Part shown: positions 1 through 7,342 of the stretch, piece after piece
Layout: each line of letters begins with the position of its first letter
Position numbering within the stretch: the first letter of the stretch is position 1
Source: an uncultured Dyadobacter sp.
Lineage (GTDB): Bacteria > Bacteroidota > Bacteroidia > Cytophagales > Spirosomataceae
Length of the DNA stretch: 17,563 nt
Direction: 5' to 3'
NCBI GenBank assembly: GCA_946481035.1
Contig: CAMLNK010000004.1
Location: 1-17,563 of the forward strand
The notes under the pieces: model-generated
The model's input: only the letters and a program-made list of their open reading frames with translations
Databases searched by the model: none
What the model was told of the DNA's origin: nothing
Made by a program: the position numbers and the translations under genes

Positions 1-2215
1 GCGCAGCATACCAGGTTTGGTACCAGAATGGGGTTATCGTAAAATTCTTCGTCAGTAAACCGACATTATCGCGCCCGAAACCCGCCTTTTTTCGCACTTG
101 CAGGGTATATTTTCCATGGTTCAACCGGTTAAGAGTGATGGTCATGTTCCCATCCAACGGGTACCATTCATCGTTCAGGCCTTTGATGTTATATTCCAGA
201 AACTGATTTTCGGGCAGGCCGAAATAGGGGGATGCCAGCGTAATTTCAATGCGATTGAAAGACGGCTGCAACCGGAGGTCCGTGCTGAATGGCTGCTCTT
301 TCCCGTCGACGGTAAATTTGTCGATCAGGATCCGTGAATTAGGAAGAATGTCGGTAAGGCTGTCGGGATACACCTGCACAAGCCCGTCCATCGACGGGAA
401 GGAGAATTTCCCATCGGGAAAAACGACCGAGGACGGCTTGCAGCCTCCATTGAATTCATTGTTGGCAAAGCCGTTGCTTTTATCATAATAATAGTAGAAA
501 ACGCTGCTGGCCTTGCCATCGAGGTAGTCGTACAGGTCTTGTGTCTTGCATTTGAAAAGCCCATGATTGGTGCTCATCCACAAAAAGCCCTTCTTGTCTT
601 CAAGGAAAGTATGCACCACCAGCAAATAGCCGTTACGGTCGAGCGGCAATGCGGTGGCCTTGCCATTGCGGACCGCGTAGAACCCCTGCCCGTACGTTCC
701 CGCCCAGAGCGTTTGCTTTTTATCAAAATGATATGCCCTTACTTCCTTCCCTTTCATTTCGGGAATTTCCCGGAAAGTACCTTTCTGCACATTCATCACA
801 AACAAACCCTTGCCGTCCGACGCCCAGAATTCGGTATTGTTTATCGGGACAAAGGTCTTGATTCCCCTGGGCAAATTCAGCCATTGGATCGAATCTCCTG
901 ATATTTTCCCCAGCCTCCCGGAAGTGAAATTAAGCCAGATAGTTCCGTCAGGGGTCTGGCCGAACTCTCCGATAGCGTATTCGGCGTAAAATTTCCGGAG
1001 CAATTTCAGGTCGGGACTACGCTGTTCCACGCTTTTTGAAGGCCTATTCATCCACACATTGCCTTCCTTGTCGATAAGGATACCGCTTCGGGAGTAGAGC
1101 GGAAACGGATCACCCGAGACCACGCCGCCAGGCAGTATTGCCCCCAGGCCGGTGATAACGCCATTCCGGAGCAAGTGCTGGCTGTAAAAATTGTTATCAG
1201 TCCCCGGGATGCGAACGGTTTTAAACTGCTTCTTTTTAAAAATATATACCCCGTTTGTTTCCGTACCCACCACGTGAATGCCCGATTCCGGGATGTTCAG
1301 ATAGCTCACCACACCGCCGATCGCCCCCGTTTTCAGGATCGGTTTGCAAATGAGTTCTCCGCCGCCCGACGGACCGCCGCCCGACCTTCCATCGCCCGAC
1401 ACTTGCAGTTCATAAAAGATATTCGAGTTGCGCAGGAACAGGCGCTCGCCCTGCTGATATAAATTCGAAGGCGTCCGAAAATCCGGCGCACCGCCGCCGG
1501 GGATACGGGGGTGCACGGCATATTCTTTTCCTGAGGAGTCGATGCAGGCGATCCGGCCTTTTCGATCGAAAAAATAGATCCTGTTACCCAGCCTGCCAGC
1601 CTTGTTATGAAAGAATATGGGGAAATCGAAGGTCTTGGAAAAGACCACTTTCTTTTGATACAGATACACAATATGGGCGTCGCCCACCCGTAGAAACCCA
1701 TCCCCGGGCGCTCCGATCCGATCGTACACGGACGTAGTCGCGAAGATCGAGAAAAGCGACTGGACACGCCGGCGGTCTGCCGCCATGAGATTCGCCACCA
1801 CATCGAACTGCTTTTTCGGGGACTGTAAAATCACGAATCTGTTGCGGATATGCGGGTTCAGTACAAAAGACTGATTGTTTTCGTCGAAAGAAAAGACTTT
1901 GAAACTGGTATCCTTGAAGTAAATAGTGCTGTCGCCGGTGAGGCCCAACTCGATAATGCGGTTGCTGGTAAGCTGCGGTACATTGCTGAGGTTGTAGGTT
2001 ACGAAATGCGTCCCGTCGAACCGTACCACGCCGCCCTGGGTCGTCATCCACACAAAACCGTTTTTATCCTTGCGAAGCTGCATGACGCTGTTTTGGGGCA
2101 GGCCGTTGTCGCTCGTATAATGTTGTTCCGTAAAATCGGAGATCTCCTGACCGGTTGCAGGTAAGGTGTTGGTCGTGAGGAAGATGAAAAAAATAAGTAT
2201 CCTCGCGATTTTCAT
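1..2215 (-). CDS. Two-component regulator propeller sensor, N-terminal part (3' end cut off by window edge)
   Basis: The reading frame runs open from an ATG at 2215 to the left edge, about 738 codons. It starts with a signal peptide (MKIARILIFFIFLTT, likely cleaved before Gln23). A long periplasmic beta-propeller follows, made of reg_prop-type repeats such as GLPQNSVMQLRKDKNGFVW (from residue 38), DKEGNVWMN, PDGTIWLNF, KKQTLWAGTYGQGF and DKKGFLWMSTNHGLF. Residues about 665-730 look like a Y_Y_Y domain (QFLEYNIKGLNDEWYPLDG, then LNHGKYTLQVRKKAGFG). The last visible residues, PFWYQTWYAA, are typical of the segment just before the membrane helix in this family. Family knowledge: such proteins sense periplasmic ligands, often oligosaccharides, and signal through a cytoplasmic histidine kinase (often hybrid) or a DNA-binding domain; that half lies outside the window, so the output type is unknown. 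A Gly-rich insert sits at residues 272-287. It is divergent from the AraC gene. Confidence 0.9.
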   Translation of the reverse strand, partial: MKIARILIFFIFLTTNTLPATGQEISDFTEQHYTSDNGLPQNSVMQLRKDKNGFVWMTTQGGVVRFDGTHFVTYNLSNVPQLTSNRIIELGLTGDSTIYFKDTSFKVFSFDENNQSFVLNPHIRNRFVILQSPKKQFDVVANLMAADRRRVQSLFSIFATTSVYDRIGAPGDGFLRVGDAHIVYLYQKKVVFSKTFDFPIFFHNKAGRLGNRIYFFDRKGRIACIDSSGKEYAVHPRIPGGGAPDFRTPSNLYQQGERLFLRNSNIFYELQVSGDGRSGGGPSGGGELICKPILKTGAIGGVVSYLNIPESGIHVVGTETNGVYIFKKKQFKTVRIPGTDNNFYSQHLLRNGVITGLGAILPGGVVSGDPFPLYSRSGILIDKEGNVWMNRPSKSVEQRSPDLKLLRKFYAEYAIGEFGQTPDGTIWLNFTSGRLGKISGDSIQWLNLPRGIKTFVPINNTEFWASDGKGLFVMNVQKGTFREIPEMKGKEVRAYHFDKKQTLWAGTYGQGFYAVRNGKATALPLDRNGYLLVVHTFLEDKKGFLWMSTNHGLFKCKTQDLYDYLDGKASSVFYYYYDKSNGFANNEFNGGCKPSSVVFPDGKFSFPSMDGLVQVYPDSLTDILPNSRILIDKFTVDGKEQPFSTDLRLQPSFNRIEITLASPYFGLPENQFLEYNIKGLNDEWYPLDGNMTITLNRLNHGKYTLQVRKKAGFGRDNVGLLTKNFTITPFWYQTWYAA

Positions 2216-2261
2216 AGCCGGATTAATGAAATAGGTTTGTCTTGAAGTGACAAATGCGGAG

Positions 2262-2294
2262 TTGGGATCAGGATACAATAATAGCTTAGTTTTG
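2262..2294 (+). promoter_or_regulatory. Putative Bacteroidota-type promoter for the AraC gene
   Basis: TAGTTTTG at 2287-2294 matches the Bacteroidota -7 consensus TAnnTTTG exactly. A TTG at 2262-2264 lies 22 bases upstream, about where the -33 element is expected. Transcription would start near 2300 and leave a leader of about 85 bases before the ATG at 2387. The match is by eye only. A second TAnnTTTG match (TACTTTTG, 2375-2382) lies almost on the start codon and competes with this call. Confidence 0.4.
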
Positions 2295-2386
2295 TATTAA
2301 TTTCCATGAATTGTACAAACATTCTGGCAACTGAGCCTATTGTGGCGGCTTCTAATTATCGAATGGTTTTTCTTTACTTTTGACAT

Positions 2387-3307
2387 ATGGCGCGCAATCT
2401 GGTTGTCAGGGATCTCCCCGAACTGTATGAAACGATGGGCCTGCCGGTCGACCCGGTGGACGCTTCGTCGGGCCTGACTGTGCATTTCCTGCAAGAGACA
2501 TTTACTCAATTCCCCTTCACGTCGGTACCTTTCAGGCCCAATTATTTCAGTTTTCTGTTTATCCGGGAGGCGTTCGGCAAATACACGATCGACGACCAGC
2601 GGTTCGAAGTGCGTCCCGGAACGGTCTATTTCACCAATCCGGGTAATTACCGTGTTTTTGAATGGTATAGCATTCAGGATACCTGCCTGATCACATTCAA
2701 TGAAGCCTATTTGAAGGAGAATGTGCATGAAGACGTGTACCGTGATTTTTCCTTCCTGCTTACCGAAACCGTCGAGCCGAGGGTGCTGTCCGACGACCAG
2801 TTTACCGTCGTCCGGGAGCTTTACCAGCAAATACACCGCGAACACCGCGGAAGCTCGCCCTATAAGAACAGGATTATCGGAAGCCTGATGGTGGCTTTGC
2901 TATTGAAGATCAAGGAATATTTCTTCCAGGATTATAACCCCATTTATGAGGGTAACCGCAGTTCGCAGATCGTAAAGACATTCAAACGAAACCTTGAACA
3001 GCATTTCAGGGACCTCGTCAATGGGAAGGTTGAAATTCCTTTGCGCGTGCAGGATTATGCGGATATGCAATTTTTGCATGTCAACTATCTGTCTAGCGTG
3101 ATCAGCAGCAAAACCGGCAAGTCCGTCAGCGCTTGGATTGCCGACAAAACCGTCGCCGAAGCCAAAGTAATGTTGCAGGACCCCGTGCTGACCATCAAAG
3201 AAATCGCCCTCCGTTTAGGCTTTCTCGAAGCGCCCCATTTCAGTAATTATTTCAAGAAACACACTTCCCAAAGCCCGGCTGAATACCGGAAGCAGCATGT
3301 TGGGTAA
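2387..3307 (+). CDS. AraC family transcriptional regulator
   Basis: A 306-residue cytoplasmic DNA-binding regulator. The C-terminal part (about residues 215-303) is the AraC/XylS double helix-turn-helix domain. Its signature is clear at residues 271-302: KEIALRLGFLEAPHFSNYFK followed by KHTSQSPAEYRK. The N-terminal part (about 30-180) has the short-beta-strand look of a cupin-like effector domain (FLFIREAFGKYTIDDQRFEV, then RPGTVYFTNPG), but no ligand can be read from it. Length is normal for the family. The ATG at 2387 has no clear Shine-Dalgarno sequence, which is usual in Bacteroidota; an alternative ATG lies at 2435. The gene is divergent from the propeller sensor, and its stop codon directly abuts the stop of the opposing gene. 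It may regulate neighbouring genes, but the target is not shown. Confidence 0.93.
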   Translation: MARNLVVRDLPELYETMGLPVDPVDASSGLTVHFLQETFTQFPFTSVPFRPNYFSFLFIREAFGKYTIDDQRFEVRPGTVYFTNPGNYRVFEWYSIQDTCLITFNEAYLKENVHEDVYRDFSFLLTETVEPRVLSDDQFTVVRELYQQIHREHRGSSPYKNRIIGSLMVALLLKIKEYFFQDYNPIYEGNRSSQIVKTFKRNLEQHFRDLVNGKVEIPLRVQDYADMQFLHVNYLSSVISSKTGKSVSAWIADKTVAEAKVMLQDPVLTIKEIALRLGFLEAPHFSNYFKKHTSQSPAEYRKQHVG

Positions 3308-4129
3308 CTAGTCGATCGGTTCGAAGCCGTATGCATTACTGTCGAGCAAGAGCATAGACATCATCCAGTTTTTCCTTTCCTCTTCTTCGGGCAATGGATC
3401 AGGTGGCCAAACGTGCCATCCTTCGATGTGCCGGTGATACTTCTTTTTAATCCGCTCAAAAGCGGCCTTTGATTCACTGAGCTTTCCGAGAAAAAAATCG
3501 GTGACATCCGAGGTTCTGCGGGGTAATTTTGCTTTCACAAATGCCAGGATGGCCCGGGTAGGTTCGTCGGCCCAACTTTCAAATGCGACACAGTTGGGTA
3601 ATAGGCAAGACGAGTAATGTCCAAGCAATGCCGATTTCAACTGGATAGGTGCATAAGTCTTGTTGTGGCGAAAGTGGTCAACCAGTATTTGCTTTCTCCG
3701 GTCATGCAGAAAAGTCTTGTAATTGGCTCTCAGATATTCAATTTTACTACGATCGTGTGCGATCGATAGCTTCGCGAAGCTGATAATATCGGACAGAATA
3801 GAAGGAATCAGCTCGTTCTTTAAATAGTCAGTTTGTTCCCGCATCTGGTTTGCCCAGATTTCGTTCGCATTATCTTGTTCTATCAAGCGCTCAATATGAC
3901 TATTTAATATTTCCCGGGTACGTTGTTCATAATGAATCATTTGGTCTTCGCTTAGCAAGGTTCGAAACACGCTAAACTCAAAATCAAGCTCTTCCCAGGC
4001 TGAAAGGAAATGGGTCCTGGAATGAGATTCTTTCATGTTTTCGAATTGGAGGACCTTTTCGGCCTGTTCAGGACGGAGGTTCAGTTGATGGTACCTGCCT
4101 TTAACAAATCTGATTTCTTCCCTTTCCAT
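3308..4129 (-). CDS. Hypothetical mostly helical protein
   Basis: I do not recognise this family. From the ATG at 4129 it is 273 residues; the same frame extends to another ATG at 4267 (319 residues), but that would overlap the 5' end of the divergent GH28 gene, so I prefer 4129. There is no signal peptide or membrane helix, so it is probably cytoplasmic. It is rich in charged and aromatic residues with long predicted helices (for example RPEQAEKVLQFENMKES and SHIERLIEQDNANEIWANQM). It contains LLSEDQMIHYEQ, which loosely recalls LTxxQ-type repeats, a C-x5-C pair (CLLPNC), and a Trp/Pro-rich patch near the C-terminus (EGWHVWPPDPLPEEEE). By eye its DNA is more AT-rich than its neighbours, which could mean a different origin. 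No function is proposed. Confidence 0.72.
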   Translation of the reverse strand: MEREEIRFVKGRYHQLNLRPEQAEKVLQFENMKESHSRTHFLSAWEELDFEFSVFRTLLSEDQMIHYEQRTREILNSHIERLIEQDNANEIWANQMREQTDYLKNELIPSILSDIISFAKLSIAHDRSKIEYLRANYKTFLHDRRKQILVDHFRHNKTYAPIQLKSALLGHYSSCLLPNCVAFESWADEPTRAILAFVKAKLPRRTSDVTDFFLGKLSESKAAFERIKKKYHRHIEGWHVWPPDPLPEEEERKNWMMSMLLLDSNAYGFEPID

Positions 4130-4249
4130 GTATATTAATTTGTTGATATGCCAATATAGTATCTGCCGGTGATATTGGGTAAGATAAAATGCATGACTTT
4201 TTAAGAGTAGTTGCGCCCAACCCTCGTCTTCCCCGTGAAGATTTTGGCA
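4130..4249. promoter_or_regulatory. Divergent intergenic region between the hypothetical gene and the GH28 gene
   Basis: About 120 bases separate the two preferred start codons, enough for a promoter in each direction. I see no exact TAnnTTTG element for either gene. The closest on the minus strand is TATATTGG (three of four bases right in the TTTG part), and on the plus strand AGATTTTG just before the GH28 ATG. Both are weak. Confidence 0.3.
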
Positions 4250-5827
4250 ATGGACATGACGAAGCATTTAAGATTCTGGATTTTTCTTTTGATAACCGCG
4301 GCGTATGGGGGAAACACAAGGGGGCAAAACCTTGCAGGTCCCGTTCCCAAGGTAGCGGATGTAGGCGCAGCCAGGTTACCCGCGACGATAACGCCGGTTA
4401 AAGCGCCGTTCGCGATGCCGGTGTTTACAAAGCCTGTTTTCCCCGCATTAACCATCAATATTACCGACAAAGGCGCCCGCGAGGGAACGATGGTAACCCC
4501 AATAATACAGGCGGCGATCGACGAAGCCGGCAAAAGGAAAGGCGGCACGGTAGTCATACCGCGAGGTGTCTGGAAAACGGGTCGGATTAGCTTAAAAAGC
4601 AATGTGAATCTGCACGTAAGCAAAGGCGCCGAGCTGCATTTCAGTCCGGAAATCGAGGATTATCTTCCGGCGGTGTTTACCCGCAACGAAGGCGTGGAGC
4701 TGATGTCGCTCGGGGCGCTGATTTATGCCAACGGCCAGGAAAATATTGCGGTAACCGGGCAGGGGAAGTTCGTGGGGCCGCCCGATGGGCCGGTTCGGAA
4801 GCGGTATATGAACGTGAATGTGATCGAGAAAGTGGTACCGGCCGACAAGCCCGTGCATGAGCGCGTATACGAGGGCAAGGATGGCGGCTTCATATTCCCG
4901 CCGATGTTTATCTCGCCTATCAATTGCAAAAGAGTTTATATAGAAGGCATTACACTCGAAAATACGCCATTCTGGAACGTGGTGCCGGTTTACTGCGACA
5001 ATGTGATCATCAGGGGCATTACCGTGCGTTCGGTAGGCATCCCGCGCGGTGACGGGATCGATATCGAATCGTCGAGGAATGTGCTCATCGAGTATTGCAC
5101 GCTCAGCTGCGGCGACGATTGCTTCACGATCAAGGCCGGGCGGGGCGACGATGGAATCAGGGTAAACAAGCCCACTGAAAATGTGGTGATCCGCTACTGC
5201 CTCGCCCGCGAGGGGCACGGGGGCATTACCTGCGGGAGCGAGACGGCCGGGATGATCCGTAATGTGTATGTTCACGACTGCGTTTTCGATGATACCGATA
5301 CCGGCCTGCGCTTCAAAACACGCCGTTCGCGTGCCGGTGGCGGCGACAACCTCGTATATGAGCGGGTACGCATGATCCTCCGCGGCGATGCGGTGAAGTT
5401 CGATATGCTGGGTAGCCGGCAATATGTGGGTGAGCTCGCCGACCGCCTGCCTGCCCGGCCGGTCGACAAGCTCACGCCCGCTTACCGCAATATTACCGTC
5501 CGGTTCGTTATTGTTCAGAAGGCACGGACTTTTATCGATATCACCGGCATTCCCGAGTCGCCGGCTGCGAATCTGCTGATCGAAAATGCCCTGGTAAATG
5601 CAAAAGCGGCATTCAAGGCGAGTGATGCCGATGGTGTTACGGTCAGGGCTGCGTCGATTACGGTCACGGACACCCTTTTGCGTGCGCTGGACGTTCGGAA
5701 TGTGCTTTTTGAAAAAGTATATTTCAACATTCCCGGCAAAAAACTGGCAATGGATGTCCAGGGTGAAAACTCCAAAAATATCCGTTTTGAAAAATGCCTC
5801 CCGGCAAAACCGGAAGGCTGGGAGTAG
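4250..5827 (+). CDS. Secreted glycoside hydrolase family 28 protein (polygalacturonase-like)
   Basis: A 525-residue secreted enzyme. The start is the ATG at 4250 (or 4256), giving the signal peptide MTKHLRFWIFLLITAAYGG, probably cleaved before QNLAG; an upstream TTG at 4211 would spoil the signal peptide. The N-terminal region has the pectate-lyase-superfamily pattern (ITDKGAREG, IQAAIDEAG, GGTVVIPRGVWKTG, LKSNVNLHVSKGAELHFS), then a right-handed beta-helix. All GH28 signature sites are visible: GDGIDI with Asp268, GDDC with Asp289 and Asp290, GHGGIT with His323, and RFK at 354-356 (the usual RIK). Family role: inverting hydrolysis of galacturonosyl or related bonds in pectin, often exo-acting in bacteria of this type; the exact substrate cannot be read. 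It is convergent with the exported hydrolase, with 12 bases between stop codons. Confidence 0.93.
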   Translation: MDMTKHLRFWIFLLITAAYGGNTRGQNLAGPVPKVADVGAARLPATITPVKAPFAMPVFTKPVFPALTINITDKGAREGTMVTPIIQAAIDEAGKRKGGTVVIPRGVWKTGRISLKSNVNLHVSKGAELHFSPEIEDYLPAVFTRNEGVELMSLGALIYANGQENIAVTGQGKFVGPPDGPVRKRYMNVNVIEKVVPADKPVHERVYEGKDGGFIFPPMFISPINCKRVYIEGITLENTPFWNVVPVYCDNVIIRGITVRSVGIPRGDGIDIESSRNVLIEYCTLSCGDDCFTIKAGRGDDGIRVNKPTENVVIRYCLAREGHGGITCGSETAGMIRNVYVHDCVFDDTDTGLRFKTRRSRAGGGDNLVYERVRMILRGDAVKFDMLGSRQYVGELADRLPARPVDKLTPAYRNITVRFVIVQKARTFIDITGIPESPAANLLIENALVNAKAAFKASDADGVTVRAASITVTDTLLRALDVRNVLFEKVYFNIPGKKLAMDVQGENSKNIRFEKCLPAKPEGWE

Positions 5828-5839
5828 GGTATTTCAAAA

Positions 5840-6877
5840 TTACTTTGCGAGGCTACCAGCCTCGATAATGGCGTCGGCAAATGCCTTGGGCGCTTCTTGC
5901 GGAAGGTTATGCCCTGCACCTTTCACGACGTGATGCACATGCTTGCTTGTGGATTTGCGTGCAAATGCCGAGCCGTCACCTGCGGGCACGACGCCGTCTG
6001 AATCGCCGTCGAGGGTTACCGTCGGCACTGAAATGACCGGTCCTGCAAACAGCTTTTGCTCGATCTCGTCATATTGTTTTTCGCCCGGTTCGAGGCTTAG
6101 CCGCCAGCGGTAGTTATGGATCACGATCGCGGCGTAATCCGGGTTTTTGAACGAGGCGGCCGAACGGTCGTAAGTAGCCTGGTCGAATGCCCATTTCGGC
6201 GAGATATTTTTCCAGATCAGCTTGTTGAAATCATACCAGTTGGCGGTATACCCTTTCTGGCCGCGGTCGGTGGCGAAATAATACTGGTACCACCAGCCCC
6301 ATTCGGCTGCGGGAGAACGCGGTTGCTGGTTTCTTTCAAGGTTATTGATCAGGTAACCATTCACCGAAACCATTGCTTTGACGCGTTCCGGCCACAGCGC
6401 AGCGATAATGTTCGCCGTGCGCGCGCCCCAGTCGAAACCGCCTATGATCGCTTTCCGGATTTTCAGCGCATCCATCAATGCGATAATATCCAGTGCTACC
6501 GCAGCCTGCTGACCGTTCCGGAAAGTTTTTTCGGACAGGAAACGCGTTGTACCGTGGCCGCGCAAATGCGGGACGATCACCCGGTAGCCCGCATCGGCCA
6601 GCAGTTCCGCGGTTTCGGCGTAGCTGTGAATGTCGTAAGGCCAGCCGTGCAGCAGTATCACCGGCTCACCGTCAGCAGGGCCGGTTTCGGCATAACCGAC
6701 GTTCAGAACACCTGCTTCGATTTGTTTGATTTCACCAAACTTATAAATACCCTGGGCCGGTAGCGGGTTTGTTTTGGCATTGGCCAATGCTTTCGAAGGA
6801 AGGAATTGCATTGCGGCGAATGTGAGAGTGGCAAGGCTCAGGAAGTTGCGGCGGCTGTAATGATTGGTGCTATCCAT
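5840..6877 (-). CDS. Tat-exported alpha/beta hydrolase, epoxide hydrolase/dehalogenase type
   Basis: A 345-residue enzyme starting with a twin-arginine signal (SRRNFLSLA, Arg9-Arg10) and a hydrophobic stretch ending near ALANA, so it is probably exported folded to the periplasm. The alpha/beta hydrolase core has the oxyanion motif HGWP at 77-80 and a nucleophile elbow GGFDWGA with Asp149 in place of the usual Ser. Asp as nucleophile with W-G after it is characteristic of epoxide hydrolases and haloalkane or fluoroacetate dehalogenases. The acid is probably in the LDGDSDGVVP segment (Asp292 or Asp294) and the catalytic His is His323 (GAGHN). HNYRWR (254-259) resembles the lid-tyrosine motif of epoxide hydrolases. 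Substrate is unknown. It is convergent with GH28 and appears to be transcribed alone. Generic annotation would be alpha/beta hydrolase. Confidence 0.92.
   Translation of the reverse strand: MDSTNHYSRRNFLSLATLTFAAMQFLPSKALANAKTNPLPAQGIYKFGEIKQIEAGVLNVGYAETGPADGEPVILLHGWPYDIHSYAETAELLADAGYRVIVPHLRGHGTTRFLSEKTFRNGQQAAVALDIIALMDALKIRKAIIGGFDWGARTANIIAALWPERVKAMVSVNGYLINNLERNQQPRSPAAEWGWWYQYYFATDRGQKGYTANWYDFNKLIWKNISPKWAFDQATYDRSAASFKNPDYAAIVIHNYRWRLSLEPGEKQYDEIEQKLFAGPVISVPTVTLDGDSDGVVPAGDGSAFARKSTSKHVHHVVKGAGHNLPQEAPKAFADAIIEAGSLAK
5848..5864 (-). terminator. Small hairpin between convergent genes, possible weak terminator
   Basis: A perfect 7-bp inverted repeat (CGAGGCT / AGCCTCG) with a 3-base loop lies over the last codons of the exported hydrolase, just past the GH28 stop. 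On the minus strand it is followed by a weak T-containing stretch (AATTTTG), on the plus strand by no T-run. It may reduce read-through between the two convergent genes, but it could also be a coincidence of codons. Confidence 0.3.
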
Positions 6878-6942
6878 GATGTTGAGCTGTAAAATCGTTG
6901 GTTTTGAAACAATTTATCGGATTGATTTCCGGTTTGATGTTT

Positions 6943-6950
6943 CAAAATTA
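6943..6950 (-). promoter_or_regulatory. Putative -7 promoter element for the exported hydrolase
   Basis: Read on the minus strand this is TAATTTTG, an exact match to the Bacteroidota TAnnTTTG element, about 66 bases before the ATG at 6877. No good TTTG -33 element is visible at the usual spacing, so the call rests on the -7 match alone. Confidence 0.35.
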
Positions 6951-6989
6951 GCCGCTATGGAATGCCTGGAAATTGGAAAAAGGGCCGAA

Positions 6990-7017
6990 GTGGACAAATG
7001 GACCCGCGAGGTGGACA
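6990..7017. repeat. Three short direct repeats of GTGGACA type
   Basis: GTGGACA occurs at 6990-6996 and 7011-7017, with a variant (ATGGACC) at 6998-7004. The cluster lies about 40-75 bases upstream of the predicted -7 element of the exported hydrolase, where an activator could bind. It may equally be chance; short repeats of this length occur randomly. Confidence 0.35.
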
Positions 7018-7139
7018 CCAACCGGATTGTGCCCCGCAGGAATACTACTATAAATCGCAGATACACAGCAATGTGGAGTAAATGCTACGGTCTGTTCGAC
7101 GGCGATTGCCTGGCATGAATTCTCATTCGTGCCCGCGCA

Positions 7140-7262
7140 TCAATCCTGAAATTCGAGCACTGCTTTCAACGCTCTGAAACACGCATATGCGAGGTAGATG
7201 GGCACCAGCACCGGCAGAAAAACGGCTAGTTTCAGGATGTCGTCGTTGGTAAAATTTTTCAT
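7140..7262 (-). CDS. Possible 40-residue single-pass membrane peptide
   Basis: From the ATG at 7262 to a TGA at 7140 there is a 40-residue frame with a polar start (MKNFTNDDILK), one hydrophobic stretch (LAVFLPVLVPIYLAYACF) and a charged tail (RALKAVLEFQD). This is the shape of a small inner-membrane protein. A TAnnTTTG match lies about 50 bases upstream on the same strand. Coding potential cannot be judged for so short a frame and I recognise no family, so this is a candidate only. Confidence 0.42.
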   Translation of the reverse strand: MKNFTNDDILKLAVFLPVLVPIYLAYACFRALKAVLEFQD

Positions 7263-7313
7263 CGTTGAATCTTTAAGTACAACTTATTCTACAAATGAAT
7301 AAAAGTTGTACCA

Positions 7314-7321
7314 CAAAAATA
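7314..7321 (-). promoter_or_regulatory. Putative -7 promoter element for the 40-residue peptide
   Basis: Read on the minus strand this is TATTTTTG, matching TAnnTTTG exactly, about 52 bases before the ATG at 7262. A TTTG further upstream is spaced 23 bases away but lies inside the terminator stem, so the -33 part is doubtful. Confidence 0.3.
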
Positions 7322-7342
7322 GATCGCAGAAATTTAACATCA

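Larger units (their letters stand above)
6878..7139. other. Intergenic region upstream of the exported hydrolase
   Basis: I see no convincing gene in these 262 bases. They hold a TAnnTTTG-type element for the hydrolase and, further upstream, three GTGGACA-like repeats (6990-6996, 6998-7004, 7011-7017). A plus-strand open frame across 6864-7118 lacks any recognisable domain and overlaps the hydrolase start, so I leave it out. Confidence 0.5.

Noticed and set aside
1333..2051. Two minus-strand frames inside the sensor gene in other phases
   Set aside because: The sensor frame is continuous here and carries reg_prop motifs; the other phases give Arg-rich, motif-free products.
4211..4249. TTG start for the GH28 gene
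   Set aside because: It would add 13 residues before a good signal peptide; the ATG at 4250 fits a secreted protein.
4592..5422. Minus-strand open frame opposite the GH28 gene
   Set aside because: The GH28 signature residues are all on the plus strand; the antisense product is His-rich with no family pattern.
6864..7118. 84-codon plus-strand frame upstream of the exported hydrolase
   Set aside because: It overlaps the start of the hydrolase, has no motif, and covers the likely promoter.
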